This document shows positions 1 through 7,485 of a DNA stretch of 37,535 nucleotides, piece after piece. The stretch is from Caulobacter sp. AP07. GTDB lineage: Bacteria; Pseudomonadota; Alphaproteobacteria; Caulobacterales; Caulobacteraceae. The notes under the pieces are model-generated. The model was not told the DNA's origin, did not search any database, and saw only the letters and a list, made by a program, of their open reading frames with translations. Every line of letters begins with the position of its first letter. Position 1 is the stretch's first letter. The stretch spans positions 1 through 37,535 of the forward strand of contig NZ_AKKF01000133.1 of NCBI RefSeq assembly GCF_000281955.1, written 5' to 3'. The position numbers and the translations under genes are program-made.

Positions 1-1009
1 GGCTGTGGCGGAAGCCGCCGCCCCAGACGACTGCCTGCCGGGCGCCGAGATCGAAGCTGTGGCGGACATCGACGTCGTAGGTGTCCACCTTGAAGACGCC
101 GCGACGCACGGCGCGATCATAGTAGGCCTGGACCTGGAGCTCCGCCCCGCCGTCGCCCAGACGGGTCCAGCGCGCGAGCAGATTGCGCCCCGCCAGGCCG
201 TTGTCCGACTCGCCGTCGTAGACGTCGCCCAGCAGCGTCAGGGCGCTGCCCGACGCCGGGGTCCAGTCGAGGCGGAAACCGCCCTGCGTCCGGGACAGGT
301 CGTGGTCCGCCGAGCCGTCGGCGGCGATAGTCCCCATGCTGTCCGCCTTCAGGTCGCGCACATAGACGCGATAGGTCAGGTTTTCGCCGAGCCGGCCGCC
401 GTAGCGCAGGCTGATCGAACGCTCGCGGCTTCCCCCGCCCGCCTCCAGGAAACCGCCCTGGGAGTCGCCCGATTTTCGCGTGGTGATGTTGATCACGCCG
501 TTGACGGCGTTGGCCCCCCAGAGGGTCGCGCCGGGCCCGCTGACCACCTCGATGCGGTCGATGTCGGCCGGCAGGACATCCTGCATGTCCCAATAGACGC
601 CGGAATACAGCGGCGTGTAGACGCTGCGGCCGTCGATCAGCACCAGCAGCTTGTTGGTGCGGTTCTGTGCCGCCTCGTTGCCGTTGAAGCCGCGCGCCGT
701 GATGATGTATCGGCTGGCGGAGAACTGCTGCACCTGGAGATTGGGGGCCAGGCGGAGCATTTCCGGCACCGTTCGCGCGCCCGACCGGACGATGTCGTCA
801 TGGGTGATGACATAGATCGCCGACGGCGCCTCCCTCACGGGTTCGGCGCGCTTGGAGACGGACGTCACCTGGATCTCGCCGAGCTCCTCGATCGAGAGAT
901 TGGCGAAATTGATCTGTGTTTCGGCGTGGACGGCGGTGGCGACCATCGCGGTCCCGGCCACGCCGAGGACCCGGATTATCGCCAATCGCGTCCAAGACGT
1001 TATTCGCAT
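1..1009 (-). CDS. TonB-dependent outer-membrane receptor, N-terminal part (3' end beyond window)
   Basis: I translated the minus strand directly; 336 residues are visible before the left edge. The start ATG at 1009 follows a GGGAG ribosome site. A signal peptide ending near AVHAE is followed by a short IEELGEIQVTSV segment and then the plug domain (about residues 45-180), with the hallmarks KLLVLIDGRSVYTPLYSGVYW, RIEVVSGPGATLWGANAVNG and VINITT. The visible C-terminal part already looks like beta-barrel strands. Such proteins take up iron complexes, vitamin B12, sugars or other large substrates across the outer membrane using TonB-ExbBD energy; the substrate cannot be read from this part. The frame stays open to the edge, so the truncation is only the window boundary. 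Identification of the family is secure, the substrate unknown. Confidence 0.93.
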   Translation of the reverse strand, partial: MRITSWTRLAIIRVLGVAGTAMVATAVHAETQINFANLSIEELGEIQVTSVSKRAEPVREAPSAIYVITHDDIVRSGARTVPEMLRLAPNLQVQQFSASRYIITARGFNGNEAAQNRTNKLLVLIDGRSVYTPLYSGVYWDMQDVLPADIDRIEVVSGPGATLWGANAVNGVINITTRKSGDSQGGFLEAGGGSRERSISLRYGGRLGENLTYRVYVRDLKADSMGTIAADGSADHDLSRTQGGFRLDWTPASGSALTLLGDVYDGESDNGLAGRNLLARWTRLGDGGAELQVQAYYDRAVRRGVFKVDTYDVDVRHSFDLGARQAVVWGGGFRHS

Positions 1010-1449
1010 CCGCAGCTCCCCTTCAGCCCTGGCTACTCGATGGCAACTGGAACAGGCTCCGCGCGGCGGCGTGAACTGAAGATCGCCCGCCCGAGCGATC
1101 GCCAACCGGACAAGCGTTCAACAAGGCGACGACCTCCACACCTCGTCGGTGAGACTAACATGACACACACGGATAGGTTGGAGAATGTTGGCAGGCGGCC
1201 GAGGCGATGACGAACCCCGTGGGCCCCACACCGTATGCCTGTTCCAGAACATCAAGCCGCGCTAGCGAACTCGCACGACGCATGGAACGCGATGCAATCC
1301 CAGAACATGTGTCATGTCGACCAGCACGGCCCTACATATTCAACAGAATCAAAAGCTTATGAAATTTCTGCAGGTGTGGCGCTTGACGCCAAATCCAAAA
1401 TCAACACTAAATCATTGATTTTATGGGAGAATATTTCCCCAGGAACCGT
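1010..1449. other. 440-base intergenic region with no supported gene
   Basis: This region lies between the TonB receptor start and tRNA-Arg. The part next to the receptor is its 5' leader and holds an inverted repeat GATCGC-N8-GCGATC (1081-1100) that could be an operator. The part from about 1330 to 1440 is clearly more AT-rich than the rest of the window and contains AAATCAA...TTGATTT (about 1396-1421 region), a possible weak terminator for the minus-strand tRNA-Arg. A plus-strand reading frame crosses the tRNA but has no ribosome site or protein-like composition, so no gene is called. Confidence 0.5.
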
Positions 1450-1526
1450 TGGCGCGCCCTGCTGGATTCGAACCAGCGACCGCTCGCTTAGAAGGCGAGT
1501 GCTCTATCCAACTGAGCTAAGGGCGC
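1450..1526 (-). tRNA. tRNA-Arg(TCT)
   Basis: The minus strand folds as a full cloverleaf: acceptor GCGCCCT pairs with AGGGCGC, the anticodon loop CTTCTAA is closed by CTCGC/GCGAG giving anticodon TCT, and the T arm contains GGTTCGAATCC. The discriminator is G and the CCA end is encoded (1450-1452). I find no TTG-type -35 in front of it; it lies 28 bases after the complex I subunit gene on the same strand, so it may be co-transcribed with that gene. A small hairpin CCAAGG-AAA-CCTTGG (1530-1544) separates the two and could help processing. Confidence 0.97.
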
Positions 1527-1554
1527 GAACCAAGGAAACCTTGGGGCCGAACGG

Positions 1555-1860
1555 CTAGTGCGTCCAGGGTTGGCGGCGACCAGCGGCGAAGTTGTCGGCA
1601 TAGGTCTTGATGATGCGCTTGGGCGTCTTGGGCTCGAACAGCTGGAACGAGATCTCATGGCGCTGGGCGTAGGCGATCGCCTCGTCGCGGGTCTCGAAGC
1701 TCAGGCGGACCTGGCCGTTCATGTCGCTCGACTGGGTCCAGCCCATCAGCGGGTCGGAACGTCTGGCCGAGGCCGGCTCGAATTCCAGCACCCAGTCGGT
1801 GGTCTTGGCCTTGCCGGACTGCATGGCGGTCTTGGCGGGGCGGTAGATGCGCGCGAGCAT
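1555..1860 (-). CDS. NADH dehydrogenase complex I accessory subunit, NDUFS4-like (ETC_C1_NDUFA4 family)
   Basis: The protein has 101 residues from ATG 1860. It begins MLARIYRPAKTAMQSGKAKT and contains WVLEFEP, DPLMGW, QVRLSFETRDEAIAYAQ and a C-terminal KTYADNFAAGRR-PW segment. This pattern (Lys/Arg-rich N terminus, a W-LEFEP strand, a 'GW' turn, then an F-T-EAI-YA helix) is the conserved region of the 18 kDa complex I accessory subunit, present in mitochondria and alphaproteobacteria. The role is in assembly or stability of respiratory complex I at the inner membrane. A longer frame runs upstream to 1986 but would read through tRNA-Pro, so the internal ATG is chosen. The gene sits between tRNA-Pro and tRNA-Arg on the same strand. 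Confidence 0.88.
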   Translation of the reverse strand: MLARIYRPAKTAMQSGKAKTTDWVLEFEPASARRSDPLMGWTQSSDMNGQVRLSFETRDEAIAYAQRHEISFQLFEPKTPKRIIKTYADNFAAGRRQPWTH

Positions 1861-1903
1861 GAGCCTCTCCAGGTCGTTCCTTGCCCCTAGGAGGGGCCTG
1901 CGG

Positions 1904-1980
<77 letters not shown>

Positions 1981-1998
1981 GAACACCGGCAGGCGCGT

Positions 1999-2027
1999 GC
2001 TCTACAGGGCTTCGCCGCGCGGGGCAA
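1999..2027 (-). promoter_or_regulatory. Probable tRNA-Pro(TGG) promoter
   Basis: On the minus strand TTGCCC (2022-2027), a 17-base spacer and TAGAGC (1999-2004) end 18 bases before the tRNA 5' end. The same TTGCNC-N17-TAnAnn arrangement precedes tRNA-Glu and tRNA-Pro(GGG) in this window, which supports it. The site is read from sequence only. Confidence 0.5.
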
Positions 2028-2055
2028 CGCGCCGCGTCCAGCTTTCCGGTAGAAC

Positions 2056-2559
2056 TCAGCCTTTCGGGAAGATTTTGTTGAGCACCCGGTCGCCGGGCAG
2101 AATGCCCAGTTGCGCCGCCCGCCCCCCGGCGATCTCCAGCACGCCGCCGATGACGCCGCCGGAGGGGATCGGGGTCTCGTCGTGCGGCACGGCGTTGCGG
2201 GCGATCGACAGCACCCGGCCGTCCGGCGCGATGTAGATGATGTCCAGCGGGATCAGGGTGTTCTTCATCCAGAACGCCGCCCGCTGGGGCTTGCTGTAGG
2301 GGAACAGCATGCCGCGGTCGGGGGCCAGCGACTTGCGGAACATCAGGCCGCGCTGCTGCTCGGCCGAGGTGATGGCCAGTTCGACGGTGAACCTGGCCGG
2401 ACCCCGGCTGGTCAGAATCTCGACGGTGTCGAGCCTGGCCGCCGGCTTGGCGGCGACAGCGGCCGGCCTTGGCTTGGCCTGGTAGGCGTAGGTCGGAGTC
2501 GCGACCAGGACCGCGCCGAGCGCCGCCAGGGCCAGGACCCGCCGTCCGATCTTCGTCAT
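2056..2559 (-). CDS. Exported DUF192 family protein
   Basis: The start ATG at 2559 opens a clear signal peptide (MTKIGRRVLALAALGAVLVA, cleavage near TYA-YQ). The mature part (about residues 35-165) matches DUF192: EQQRGLMFRKSLAPDRGMLF, then AFWMKNTLIPLDIIYI, then VLEIAGGRAAQLGILPGD. Members are small periplasmic or surface beta-rich proteins of unknown biochemical role. A longer start at 2610 is possible but would fall in the terminator-like hairpin after the cold shock gene and would spoil the signal peptide. It lies downstream of the cold shock gene and upstream of tRNA-Pro, all on the minus strand. Confidence 0.85.
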   Translation of the reverse strand: MTKIGRRVLALAALGAVLVATPTYAYQAKPRPAAVAAKPAARLDTVEILTSRGPARFTVELAITSAEQQRGLMFRKSLAPDRGMLFPYSKPQRAAFWMKNTLIPLDIIYIAPDGRVLSIARNAVPHDETPIPSGGVIGGVLEIAGGRAAQLGILPGDRVLNKIFPKG

Positions 2560-2610
2560 CAAAGCCACGCCAACCTCGCCACCGCTGTTCCCCGGCCGCC
2601 AACAGGCCAA

Positions 2611-2635
2611 AACCGCCGCGCGTCGCGCGACGGTT
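2611..2635 (-). terminator. Possible weak terminator after the cold shock gene
   Basis: Stem AACCG/CGGTT, one C-A mismatch, then CGCG/CGCG around a five-base loop; on the minus strand the stem is followed by a short T run (complement of aaaa 2609-2612). It lies 34 bases past the cold shock stop codon. The T run is short, so termination may be partial, allowing read-through into the DUF192 gene. Confidence 0.4.
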
Positions 2636-2669
2636 CAATCCATACGACGCGCCTGGCCGATGGCGAAAG

Positions 2670-3275
2670 TCAGTCCTCGCCGGCCGTGATCTCGGCGACC
2701 ACTAGGCCCTTGGGGCCCTCGGCGAAGCGCACCATCACGTCGTCGCCCGGCTGCAGGTCTTCCAGACCGCCGCGCCGCAGGGTCTCGATATGGACGAAGA
2801 TGTCGCCCGGCTGGCCGTCGCGGACCACGAAGCCATAGCCCTTGGTGCGGTTGAACCACTTGACCTTGGCCCGCTCGGCCGGACCGACGGGCTCCAGGGC
2901 CTGGCGGCCGCTGTCGATGCCGGAGCGCAGCCCATGGTCGCGGCGCAGGCCCATCCCGCCATCGCCGAACGCCCGCTTGGGGCGCTCCATCGGCGCGCTG
3001 GCGGCGCTTTCGTCCAGGTCGACGACCTCGGACACCTGCCAGCCCTTGGGCCGCTTAACCACGTCGCAGACGATGACCGCGCCCTCCAGCGCCGTCTCCC
3101 GCCCGCAATTGCGCAGCGAGGTGACATGCAGCAGCACGTCCTTCAAGCCGGTCTGACCGGGATCGTCGGGTACGATGAAACCGTAGCCCTTCCCCGTATC
3201 GAACCATTTCACACGACCGCTGATGCGCACAAATTCCTCGTGCGATCCCGATTCTTCGAAATCGAAACCAGACAT
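2670..3275 (-). CDS. Cold shock protein with two cold-shock domains
   Basis: 201 residues. Domain 1 (about residues 17-88) has [19 protein letters not shown] and DVLLHVTSL; domain 2 (about 135-200) has [16 protein letters not shown] and [10 protein letters not shown]. These are the RNP-type RNA/ssDNA-binding motifs of CspA-family proteins. A polar linker rich in Gly/Arg/Pro separates them. Two-domain Csps of about 190-200 residues are known in Caulobacter (the cspC/cspD type, linked to stationary phase rather than cold induction), so a similar nucleic-acid chaperone role is likely; which of the two this is cannot be decided here. A 17-base palindromic sequence lies 120 bases upstream. Confidence 0.95.
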   Translation of the reverse strand: MSGFDFEESGSHEEFVRISGRVKWFDTGKGYGFIVPDDPGQTGLKDVLLHVTSLRNCGRETALEGAVIVCDVVKRPKGWQVSEVVDLDESAASAPMERPKRAFGDGGMGLRRDHGLRSGIDSGRQALEPVGPAERAKVKWFNRTKGYGFVVRDGQPGDIFVHIETLRRGGLEDLQPGDDVMVRFAEGPKGLVVAEITAGED

Positions 3276-3392
3276 TCCGCCCCTCTGGCTCGCCCAAACA
3301 GCCCTAGCGGGCGAGCACCACAGAATAACACTGTTCTCGCGGAACGAGAGCCGTCAATAACCAATCGTCGGGGAAGGGCCGTCAATCAACGC

Positions 3393-3409
3393 CCGCGACA
3401 TTTCGTCGC
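3393..3409. repeat. Palindromic intergenic motif, copy 1
   Basis: CCGCGACATTTCGTCGC, with inverted arms GCGAC and GTCGC around ATTTC. The same 17 bases occur at 28437-28453, 25 kb away, also in an intergenic region upstream of a regulatory-type gene. Here it lies between the cold shock gene (start 3275) and tRNA-Glu. It looks like a transcription-factor operator. Confidence 0.55.
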
Positions 3410-3448
3410 AGCGTCTAGATCGACATCAACCTGAAATGTCCGTGGCGG

Positions 3449-3523
3449 TGGTAGTCCCTAGGGGAGTCGAACCCCTCTCTCCAGAATGAAAATCTGGCGT
3501 CCTAACCGATAGACGAAGGGACC
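3449..3523 (-). tRNA. tRNA-Glu(TTC), distal copy
   Basis: Cloverleaf on the minus strand: acceptor GGTCCCT with AGGGACT (a G-U pair at 1-72, usual for alphaproteobacterial tRNA-Glu), anticodon loop TTTTCAT closed by CCAGA/TCTGG giving TTC, T arm GGTTCGACTCC, encoded CCA at 3449-3451. It is identical to the copy at 3578-3652 and separated from it by 54 bases. Confidence 0.97.
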
Positions 3524-3577
3524 ACGGCGCCTGCATTAGGCGGGTATTCGCATGTAAAGTCTAAGTAGGCTTCGCGG

Positions 3578-3652
3578 TGGTAGTCCCTAGGGGAGTCGAA
3601 CCCCTCTCTCCAGAATGAAAATCTGGCGTCCTAACCGATAGACGAAGGGACC
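3578..3652 (-). tRNA. tRNA-Glu(TTC), promoter-proximal copy
   Basis: Same sequence and fold as the distal copy (anticodon TTC, CCA encoded at 3578-3580). A good promoter lies directly upstream, so both tRNAs are probably made from one precursor. Confidence 0.97.
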
Positions 3653-3673
3653 ACGTGGCCGCGAAGAGCAGGC

Positions 3674-3702
3674 GATATACAAAGCTTCCCCCCGGGGCGC
3701 AA
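3674..3702 (-). promoter_or_regulatory. tRNA-Glu promoter
   Basis: Minus strand TTGCGC (3697-3702), 17-base spacer, TATATC (3674-3679); the -10 ends 21 bases before the tRNA 5' end. It lies in the 69-base gap after recJ (recJ stop at 3722), so the tRNAs can be expressed independently of recJ. Confidence 0.6.
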
Positions 3703-3721
3703 GCGACCCGGCGCAGTTTTT

Positions 3722-5539
3722 TCAAGTCGTGCGCATACGGGGGTCGGCGGCGTCCTCGATCTCCAGCTGAACCCCTTCCCGGCCCATGTAATCGTCCGGT
3801 TTCAGACGACCCACGACGTGCAGCGCCCCGCCGCCGGCCAGGAGGCGCTGGCCCAGGACGGTCTCGGCCGAGCGCCAGGAGATCGCCTTGATTCGGTCGC
3901 CCGACGGCCCGACCAGGTCGACTCGCACATGGCCGCCCTTCATCGCCATCATCCGCTCGGGACGCACGCCGGCCAGGGCGAACATCGGTTCGGGGTTGCC
4001 GGGACCGAACGGCGCCAGTTGCTGGAACTCGGTCCACAGGGCGCGATTGGCGGCGCGGGGCTGGACCAGGGCGTCGATATCGACCCCCTCGACGCCCACG
4101 GCTTCCATTTCGCCAGCCAGGCGCTCTTCGAGGAAGGCGCGGAACTCGGGAATGGAATCAGGGCGGATGCTGAGGCCCGCCGCCATGGCGTGACCGCCGC
4201 CGGCCATCAGCAAGCCAGCCTCGAAGGCCGCCTGGATCGCCGCGCCCAGATTGACGCCCGGCTGCGAGCGGCCCGAGCCCTTGCCGACATTGGCGGCGCG
4301 GTCGATGCCGATCACCACGACGGGCTTGCGATAGCGCTCGCGCAGGCGGCCGGCGACGATGCCGATCACCCCGGGGTGCCAGCCCTCTCCCGCCACGACG
4401 ATGACCGGCGCGTCGGGGTTGAAGTTGCTGCCGCGCTCGAGGATGGCCGCGGCCTCCTCGACCACCCCGGCCTCGACGGCCTTGCGTTCGGTGTTGAGGC
4501 CGTCGAGTTCCTCGGCCAGGGCCCGGGCCTCCAGCGGATCGTCCGTGGACAGAAGACGGGCGCCGAGGTCGGAGCGACCGATCCGGCCGCCGGCGTTGAT
4601 TCGCGGCCCCAGGATGAAGCCGGCGTGGAACACCGAGGCCGGGCCCGAACCCTTGCCCACCTCGAACAGGGCCTTGAGGCCCGGATTGCCCCAGCTGGAC
4701 ATGGTGCGCAGCCCCAGGGTCGTCAGGGCGCGGTTGAAGCCGACCAGCTGGGTGACGTCGCAGACCTCGCCCATGGCCACCAGGTCCAGCCACTGGCGCA
4801 GGTCGGGTTCGGGACGGTCTTCGCTGAACAGGCCGCGCTTGCGGGCCTCGCGGTTGAGGGCGACCAGCAGCACGAAGGTCACGCCGGCGGCGGCCAGCAC
4901 CCCCTGCCCGCTCTGGCAGCCCGGACGATTGGGATTGACCACGGCGGCGGCCGCCGGCGGGTCCTCGCGCATCAGGTGGTGGTCGATCACCACCACCTCC
5001 AGCCCGATGGTGGCGGCGCTGGCGATGGCGTCGTAGGCCGCCGCCCCGCAGTCGAGGGTGACGACCAACTCGGCCCCGGTGTCGCGGATGGTCTTGAAGG
5101 CCGCCGGGCTGGGGCCGTAGCCCTCGGTCAGGCGGTCGGGGATGTAGATCGGCAGCTCGACGCCCATGTGCCGGAACCAGCGCACCAGTTGGGCGGCGCT
5201 GGTGGCCCCGTCGACGTCGTAGTCGGCGAACACCATGGTCGAGCGACCGCTTTCCAGCGCGTCGATCAGGATCCGCGCCGCCTCGTCCATGTCGGTGAAG
5301 CTCGACGGGTCGGGAAACAGCGCCTTGAGGGTCGGCCGCAGATAGTTCTCGGCCCCGTCGACGCCCACGCCACGCGAGGCCAGGGCCCGGGCCAGGGGCT
5401 CGGACAGGCCGCGGATCTGCTGGTGGCTGCGCGCGGCGGCCGCGTCGCCCGGCCGCTCACGCCAGGCCCGGCCGCTCAGCGAGTGCGAGACGTCGAGGAA
5501 GTGCCCGGAGGCGAGAGGGGCGTGTCCATCGGCCATCAT
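3722..5539 (-). CDS. recJ: Single-stranded-DNA-specific 5'-3' exonuclease RecJ
   Basis: 605 residues, normal for RecJ. The DHH phosphoesterase core is intact: DYDVDGATSAA (residues 106-116), TLDCG (161-165) and VVIDHH (183-188) supply Mn/Mg ligands. The DHHA1 region contains GGGHAMAAGLSI, and a C-terminal OB-fold-type segment ends the protein. RecJ degrades ssDNA in recombination (RecFOR), base-excision and mismatch repair in the cytoplasm. Two in-frame ATGs open the gene (5539, 5536). In many alphaproteobacteria recJ follows hom-glpX; here the toxin-antitoxin pair and fbp lie between glpX and recJ. Confidence 0.97.
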   Translation of the reverse strand: MMADGHAPLASGHFLDVSHSLSGRAWRERPGDAAAARSHQQIRGLSEPLARALASRGVGVDGAENYLRPTLKALFPDPSSFTDMDEAARILIDALESGRSTMVFADYDVDGATSAAQLVRWFRHMGVELPIYIPDRLTEGYGPSPAAFKTIRDTGAELVVTLDCGAAAYDAIASAATIGLEVVVIDHHLMREDPPAAAAVVNPNRPGCQSGQGVLAAAGVTFVLLVALNREARKRGLFSEDRPEPDLRQWLDLVAMGEVCDVTQLVGFNRALTTLGLRTMSSWGNPGLKALFEVGKGSGPASVFHAGFILGPRINAGGRIGRSDLGARLLSTDDPLEARALAEELDGLNTERKAVEAGVVEEAAAILERGSNFNPDAPVIVVAGEGWHPGVIGIVAGRLRERYRKPVVVIGIDRAANVGKGSGRSQPGVNLGAAIQAAFEAGLLMAGGGHAMAAGLSIRPDSIPEFRAFLEERLAGEMEAVGVEGVDIDALVQPRAANRALWTEFQQLAPFGPGNPEPMFALAGVRPERMMAMKGGHVRVDLVGPSGDRIKAISWRSAETVLGQRLLAGGGALHVVGRLKPDDYMGREGVQLEIEDAADPRMRTT

Positions 5540-5691
5540 TCAGCGCTCCCGAGCGGGAAAGCGGCCGAGAATGCGGAACTTGGCTGTCGTGGTCATCTCC
5601 CGAGCGTACGCCTATTGGCGGATTCGCTCCATGCGGCGCGCAGATGGAGGATAGGGCGTGGATGCGTCAAAATCGGACGTCAGGCCCCACG

Positions 5692-5743
5692 ATTTTCTGG
5701 CGCTACAATAATTGACATCGACCATTTTTTGGAGCTACATAAA
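5692..5743 (+). promoter_or_regulatory. Tandem repeats with promoter upstream of brnTA
   Basis: Two 20-base direct repeats, 5692-5711 and 5724-5743, agree at 16 of 20 positions and share TGG-GCTACA followed by an AT-rich stretch. Between and within them is TTGACA (5712-5717), an 18-base spacer and TACATA (5736-5741); TTGAC-N17-GCTACA also resembles the Caulobacter housekeeping form. Copy 1 has its own TACAAT. BrnA antitoxins repress their own operon by binding repeats at the promoter, so these are the likely operator sites. The promoter is about 100 bases upstream of brnT. Confidence 0.5.
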
Positions 5744-5839
5744 ATTAGAAGCTGAGGAATGGAGTGTCGTGATGCGCACGCTCAACGTTGCCATTGAACA
5801 GCGGCAAAGACCGCGACTACCCACACCGAGGCCTTCAAA

Positions 5840-6112
5840 ATGGATTTGGAGTACGATGACGAAAAGCGTGCGTTGACCCTTGCGAACAGAGGGCTGGATT
5901 TCGCTCACGCAGATAGGCTTTTCGGCGGGCTCACGCTCACCGTGGAAGACGATCGTTTCGACTATGGAGAAACGCGCTTTCAGACCATTGGTCGGATTGG
6001 CCGCAAGACGGTTTTGGTGGTCTGGACGCCTCGTGGCGAAGCACGACGCATCATTTCGATGAGAGAGTGCAATGTCAGAGAACGTGAAAGATACGAAAGC
6101 GCCGTGGGTTGA
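5840..6112 (+). CDS. brnT: BrnT family ribonuclease toxin
   Basis: 90 residues beginning MDLEYDDEKRALTLANRGLDF, followed by RFQTIGRIGRKTVLVVWTPR and RRIISMRECNVRERERYE. This is the BrnT pattern: acidic-aromatic-D-E-K start, N..RGLDF helix, central FxTIGR strand, and the C-terminal RIIS-R-RE-YE helix. BrnT is a RelE-fold RNase that blocks translation and is neutralised by BrnA. A GAGG ribosome site is 8 bases before ATG 5840. The gene overlaps brnA by 41 bases, toxin first as usual for this family. The pair is flanked on both sides by minus-strand housekeeping genes, which suggests a later insertion. Confidence 0.92.
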   Translation: MDLEYDDEKRALTLANRGLDFAHADRLFGGLTLTVEDDRFDYGETRFQTIGRIGRKTVLVVWTPRGEARRIISMRECNVRERERYESAVG

Positions 6113-6353
6113 TCCCGACGACGCGCCGGAATGGTCCGACGAGGTTTTCGAGCGGGCCGAGATCAAGGACGGTAATCGACAGGTGCGGGCCGCGACGGGC
6201 ACGCTGACCAAGAGGGGCCGCCCAAAGCTGGAGACACCGAAGAAACAAGTCACGCTTCGGCTTGATCAGACGGTTATCGACAAGCTCCGTGAAGGCGGGC
6301 CGGGATGGCAGAGCCGGATCAATGAGATTCTCAAGAAGGCGGTGGACGCCTAA
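6072..6353 (+). CDS. brnA: BrnA family antitoxin
   Basis: 93 residues. The acidic N-terminal half (DAPEWSDEVFERAEI, about residues 17-31) is the toxin-binding region; the C-terminal half (GRPKLETPKKQVTLRLDQTVIDKLREGGPGWQSRINEIL, given here as a domain at about 49-87) is a ribbon-helix-helix DNA-binding domain typical of BrnA. It should bind BrnT and repress the operon. The start overlaps the end of brnT and has a GAGAG-type ribosome site inside the toxin gene. Confidence 0.92.
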   Translation: MSENVKDTKAPWVDPDDAPEWSDEVFERAEIKDGNRQVRAATGTLTKRGRPKLETPKKQVTLRLDQTVIDKLREGGPGWQSRINEILKKAVDA

Positions 6354-6379
6354 GGCGGCCACCGCCGTTCCATATCCCC

Positions 6380-7351
6380 CTACGCCGCCGCGACCTGGTC
6401 GACCTCGTTGGCCGAACCGAGCACCACCGGCACGCGCTGGTGCAACTTGGTCGGCTGTACGTCGAGGATCGCGGCCTGACCGTCGAGCGTGGCCTTGCCT
6501 CCGGCCCGTTCGACGATCAGGGCCATCGGGTTGGCTTCGTAGAGCAGGCGCAGCTTGCCCGGCTTTTCGGGCTCGCGAGCGTCCCAGGGGTACATGAAGA
6601 CGCCGCCACGCATCAGGATGCGGTGGACGTCGGCCACCATCGAGGCCACCCAGCGCATGTTGAAGTTCTTGCCGCGCGGCCCCGTCTTGCCCTGCAGGCA
6701 ACCGTCGATATAGCGCCGCACCGGCTCGGCCCAGTGACGCTGGTTGGACATGTTGATCGCGAATTCGGCGGTGTCGGGCGAGATCGCCACCTCGCCGTGG
6801 GTCAGGCGCCAGGCGCCGTCCGCGTCGAGGGTGAACCCCACGACGCCGTTCGACAGGGTCAGGACCAGCATGGTCTGGGGGCCGTAGACGGCGTAGCCGG
6901 CGGCGACCTGACGGCGGCCCGGCTGCAGGAAGTCGGCCTCGGTGGGCACGCCGGCGGCCGGCGCGGGCAGGATCGAGAAGATCGTCCCGACCGAGACGTT
7001 GACGTCGATGTTGCTGGAGCCGTCCAGCGGATCGAAGGTGACCAGGAAGCCCCCTTCCCGGCCCGTCGCCTCGATCTCCTCGAGTTCCTCCGACGCCAGC
7101 CCCGCCACCGCCGCGCAGCCCTTCAGGGCGTCGCGGAGGATGTCGTTGGTGATGATGTCGAGCTTCTTCTGCTCTTCGTCCTGCACGTTGACCTGGCCCG
7201 CCGCGCCCAGACTGCCCGAGATCGCGCCCGAAGCGACGACCTTGCTGATCTGGACGCAGGCGCCGGCGATCGCCGCGATCACGTCCTTGACCGCCGGGTC
7301 GGCGGTCTGCTCGGCGGCCAGATGGTCGGCGAGGTCGATCAGGGTGGTCAT
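6380..7351 (-). CDS. fbp: Fructose-1,6-bisphosphatase, class I
   Basis: 323 residues from ATG 7351, which has GAGG 10 bases upstream; a start 63 bases further out lacks such support. The class I signature is present: ASEE (about 86-89), [13 protein letters not shown] (106-118), the substrate region [18 protein letters not shown] and the [17 protein letters not shown] motif. The enzyme hydrolyses fructose-1,6-bisphosphate to fructose-6-phosphate in gluconeogenesis. It lies downstream of glpX, which encodes the unrelated class II enzyme for the same reaction; a 134-base gap with a stable hairpin separates them. It converges with brnA, 26 bases away. Confidence 0.96.
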   Translation of the reverse strand: MTTLIDLADHLAAEQTADPAVKDVIAAIAGACVQISKVVASGAISGSLGAAGQVNVQDEEQKKLDIITNDILRDALKGCAAVAGLASEELEEIEATGREGGFLVTFDPLDGSSNIDVNVSVGTIFSILPAPAAGVPTEADFLQPGRRQVAAGYAVYGPQTMLVLTLSNGVVGFTLDADGAWRLTHGEVAISPDTAEFAINMSNQRHWAEPVRRYIDGCLQGKTGPRGKNFNMRWVASMVADVHRILMRGGVFMYPWDAREPEKPGKLRLLYEANPMALIVERAGGKATLDGQAAILDVQPTKLHQRVPVVLGSANEVDQVAAA

Positions 7352-7422
7352 GCGGGGGCCTCGAATGGCGGCGGGATTCGCCGCGACCTTAGTCAAAGGG
7401 TGGATGCGAGCCAACGACGGCT

Positions 7423-7440
7423 ACCCCGCCGAAGCGGGGT
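7423..7440 (-). terminator. Stable UUCG hairpin downstream of glpX
   Basis: On the minus strand a perfect 7-bp stem ACCCCGC/GCGGGGT closes a UUCG loop on a C-G pair, the exceptionally stable RNA tetraloop. It is 45 bases past the glpX stop. No T run follows, so it may act as an mRNA 3'-end stabiliser or attenuator between glpX and fbp rather than as an intrinsic terminator. Confidence 0.45.
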
Positions 7441-7485
7441 TCAGGGTTATGGCCCGGAAATGGCGGCAGTCTTGCGACGCCGCGC

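Noticed and set aside
1081..1100. GATCGC-N8-GCGATC as a defined operator for the TonB receptor
   Set aside because: Short arms in GC-rich DNA; no known regulator consensus matched, so only mentioned in the gap description.
1235..1558. Plus-strand frame of 107 codons over tRNA-Arg
   Set aside because: Its C-terminal part is the complement of the tRNA; no ribosome site and no family-like sequence.
2560..2590. GGAAC-N17-CGTG on the minus strand before the DUF192 gene as an EcfG promoter
   Set aside because: Last base mismatched and the -10 would abut the start codon, leaving no leader.
3418..3660. tRNA-Glu duplication as an integration (attL/attR) scar
   Set aside because: Both copies are complete and separated by only 54 bases with no insert; a simple tandem gene pair explains it.
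3818..5755. 645-codon plus-strand frame opposite recJ
   Set aside because: Antisense of recJ in high-GC DNA; no recognisable domain and it would run into the brnTA promoter.
5735..6253. 172-codon minus-strand frame over brnTA
   Set aside because: No ribosome site or family match; BrnT and BrnA on the plus strand account for the region.
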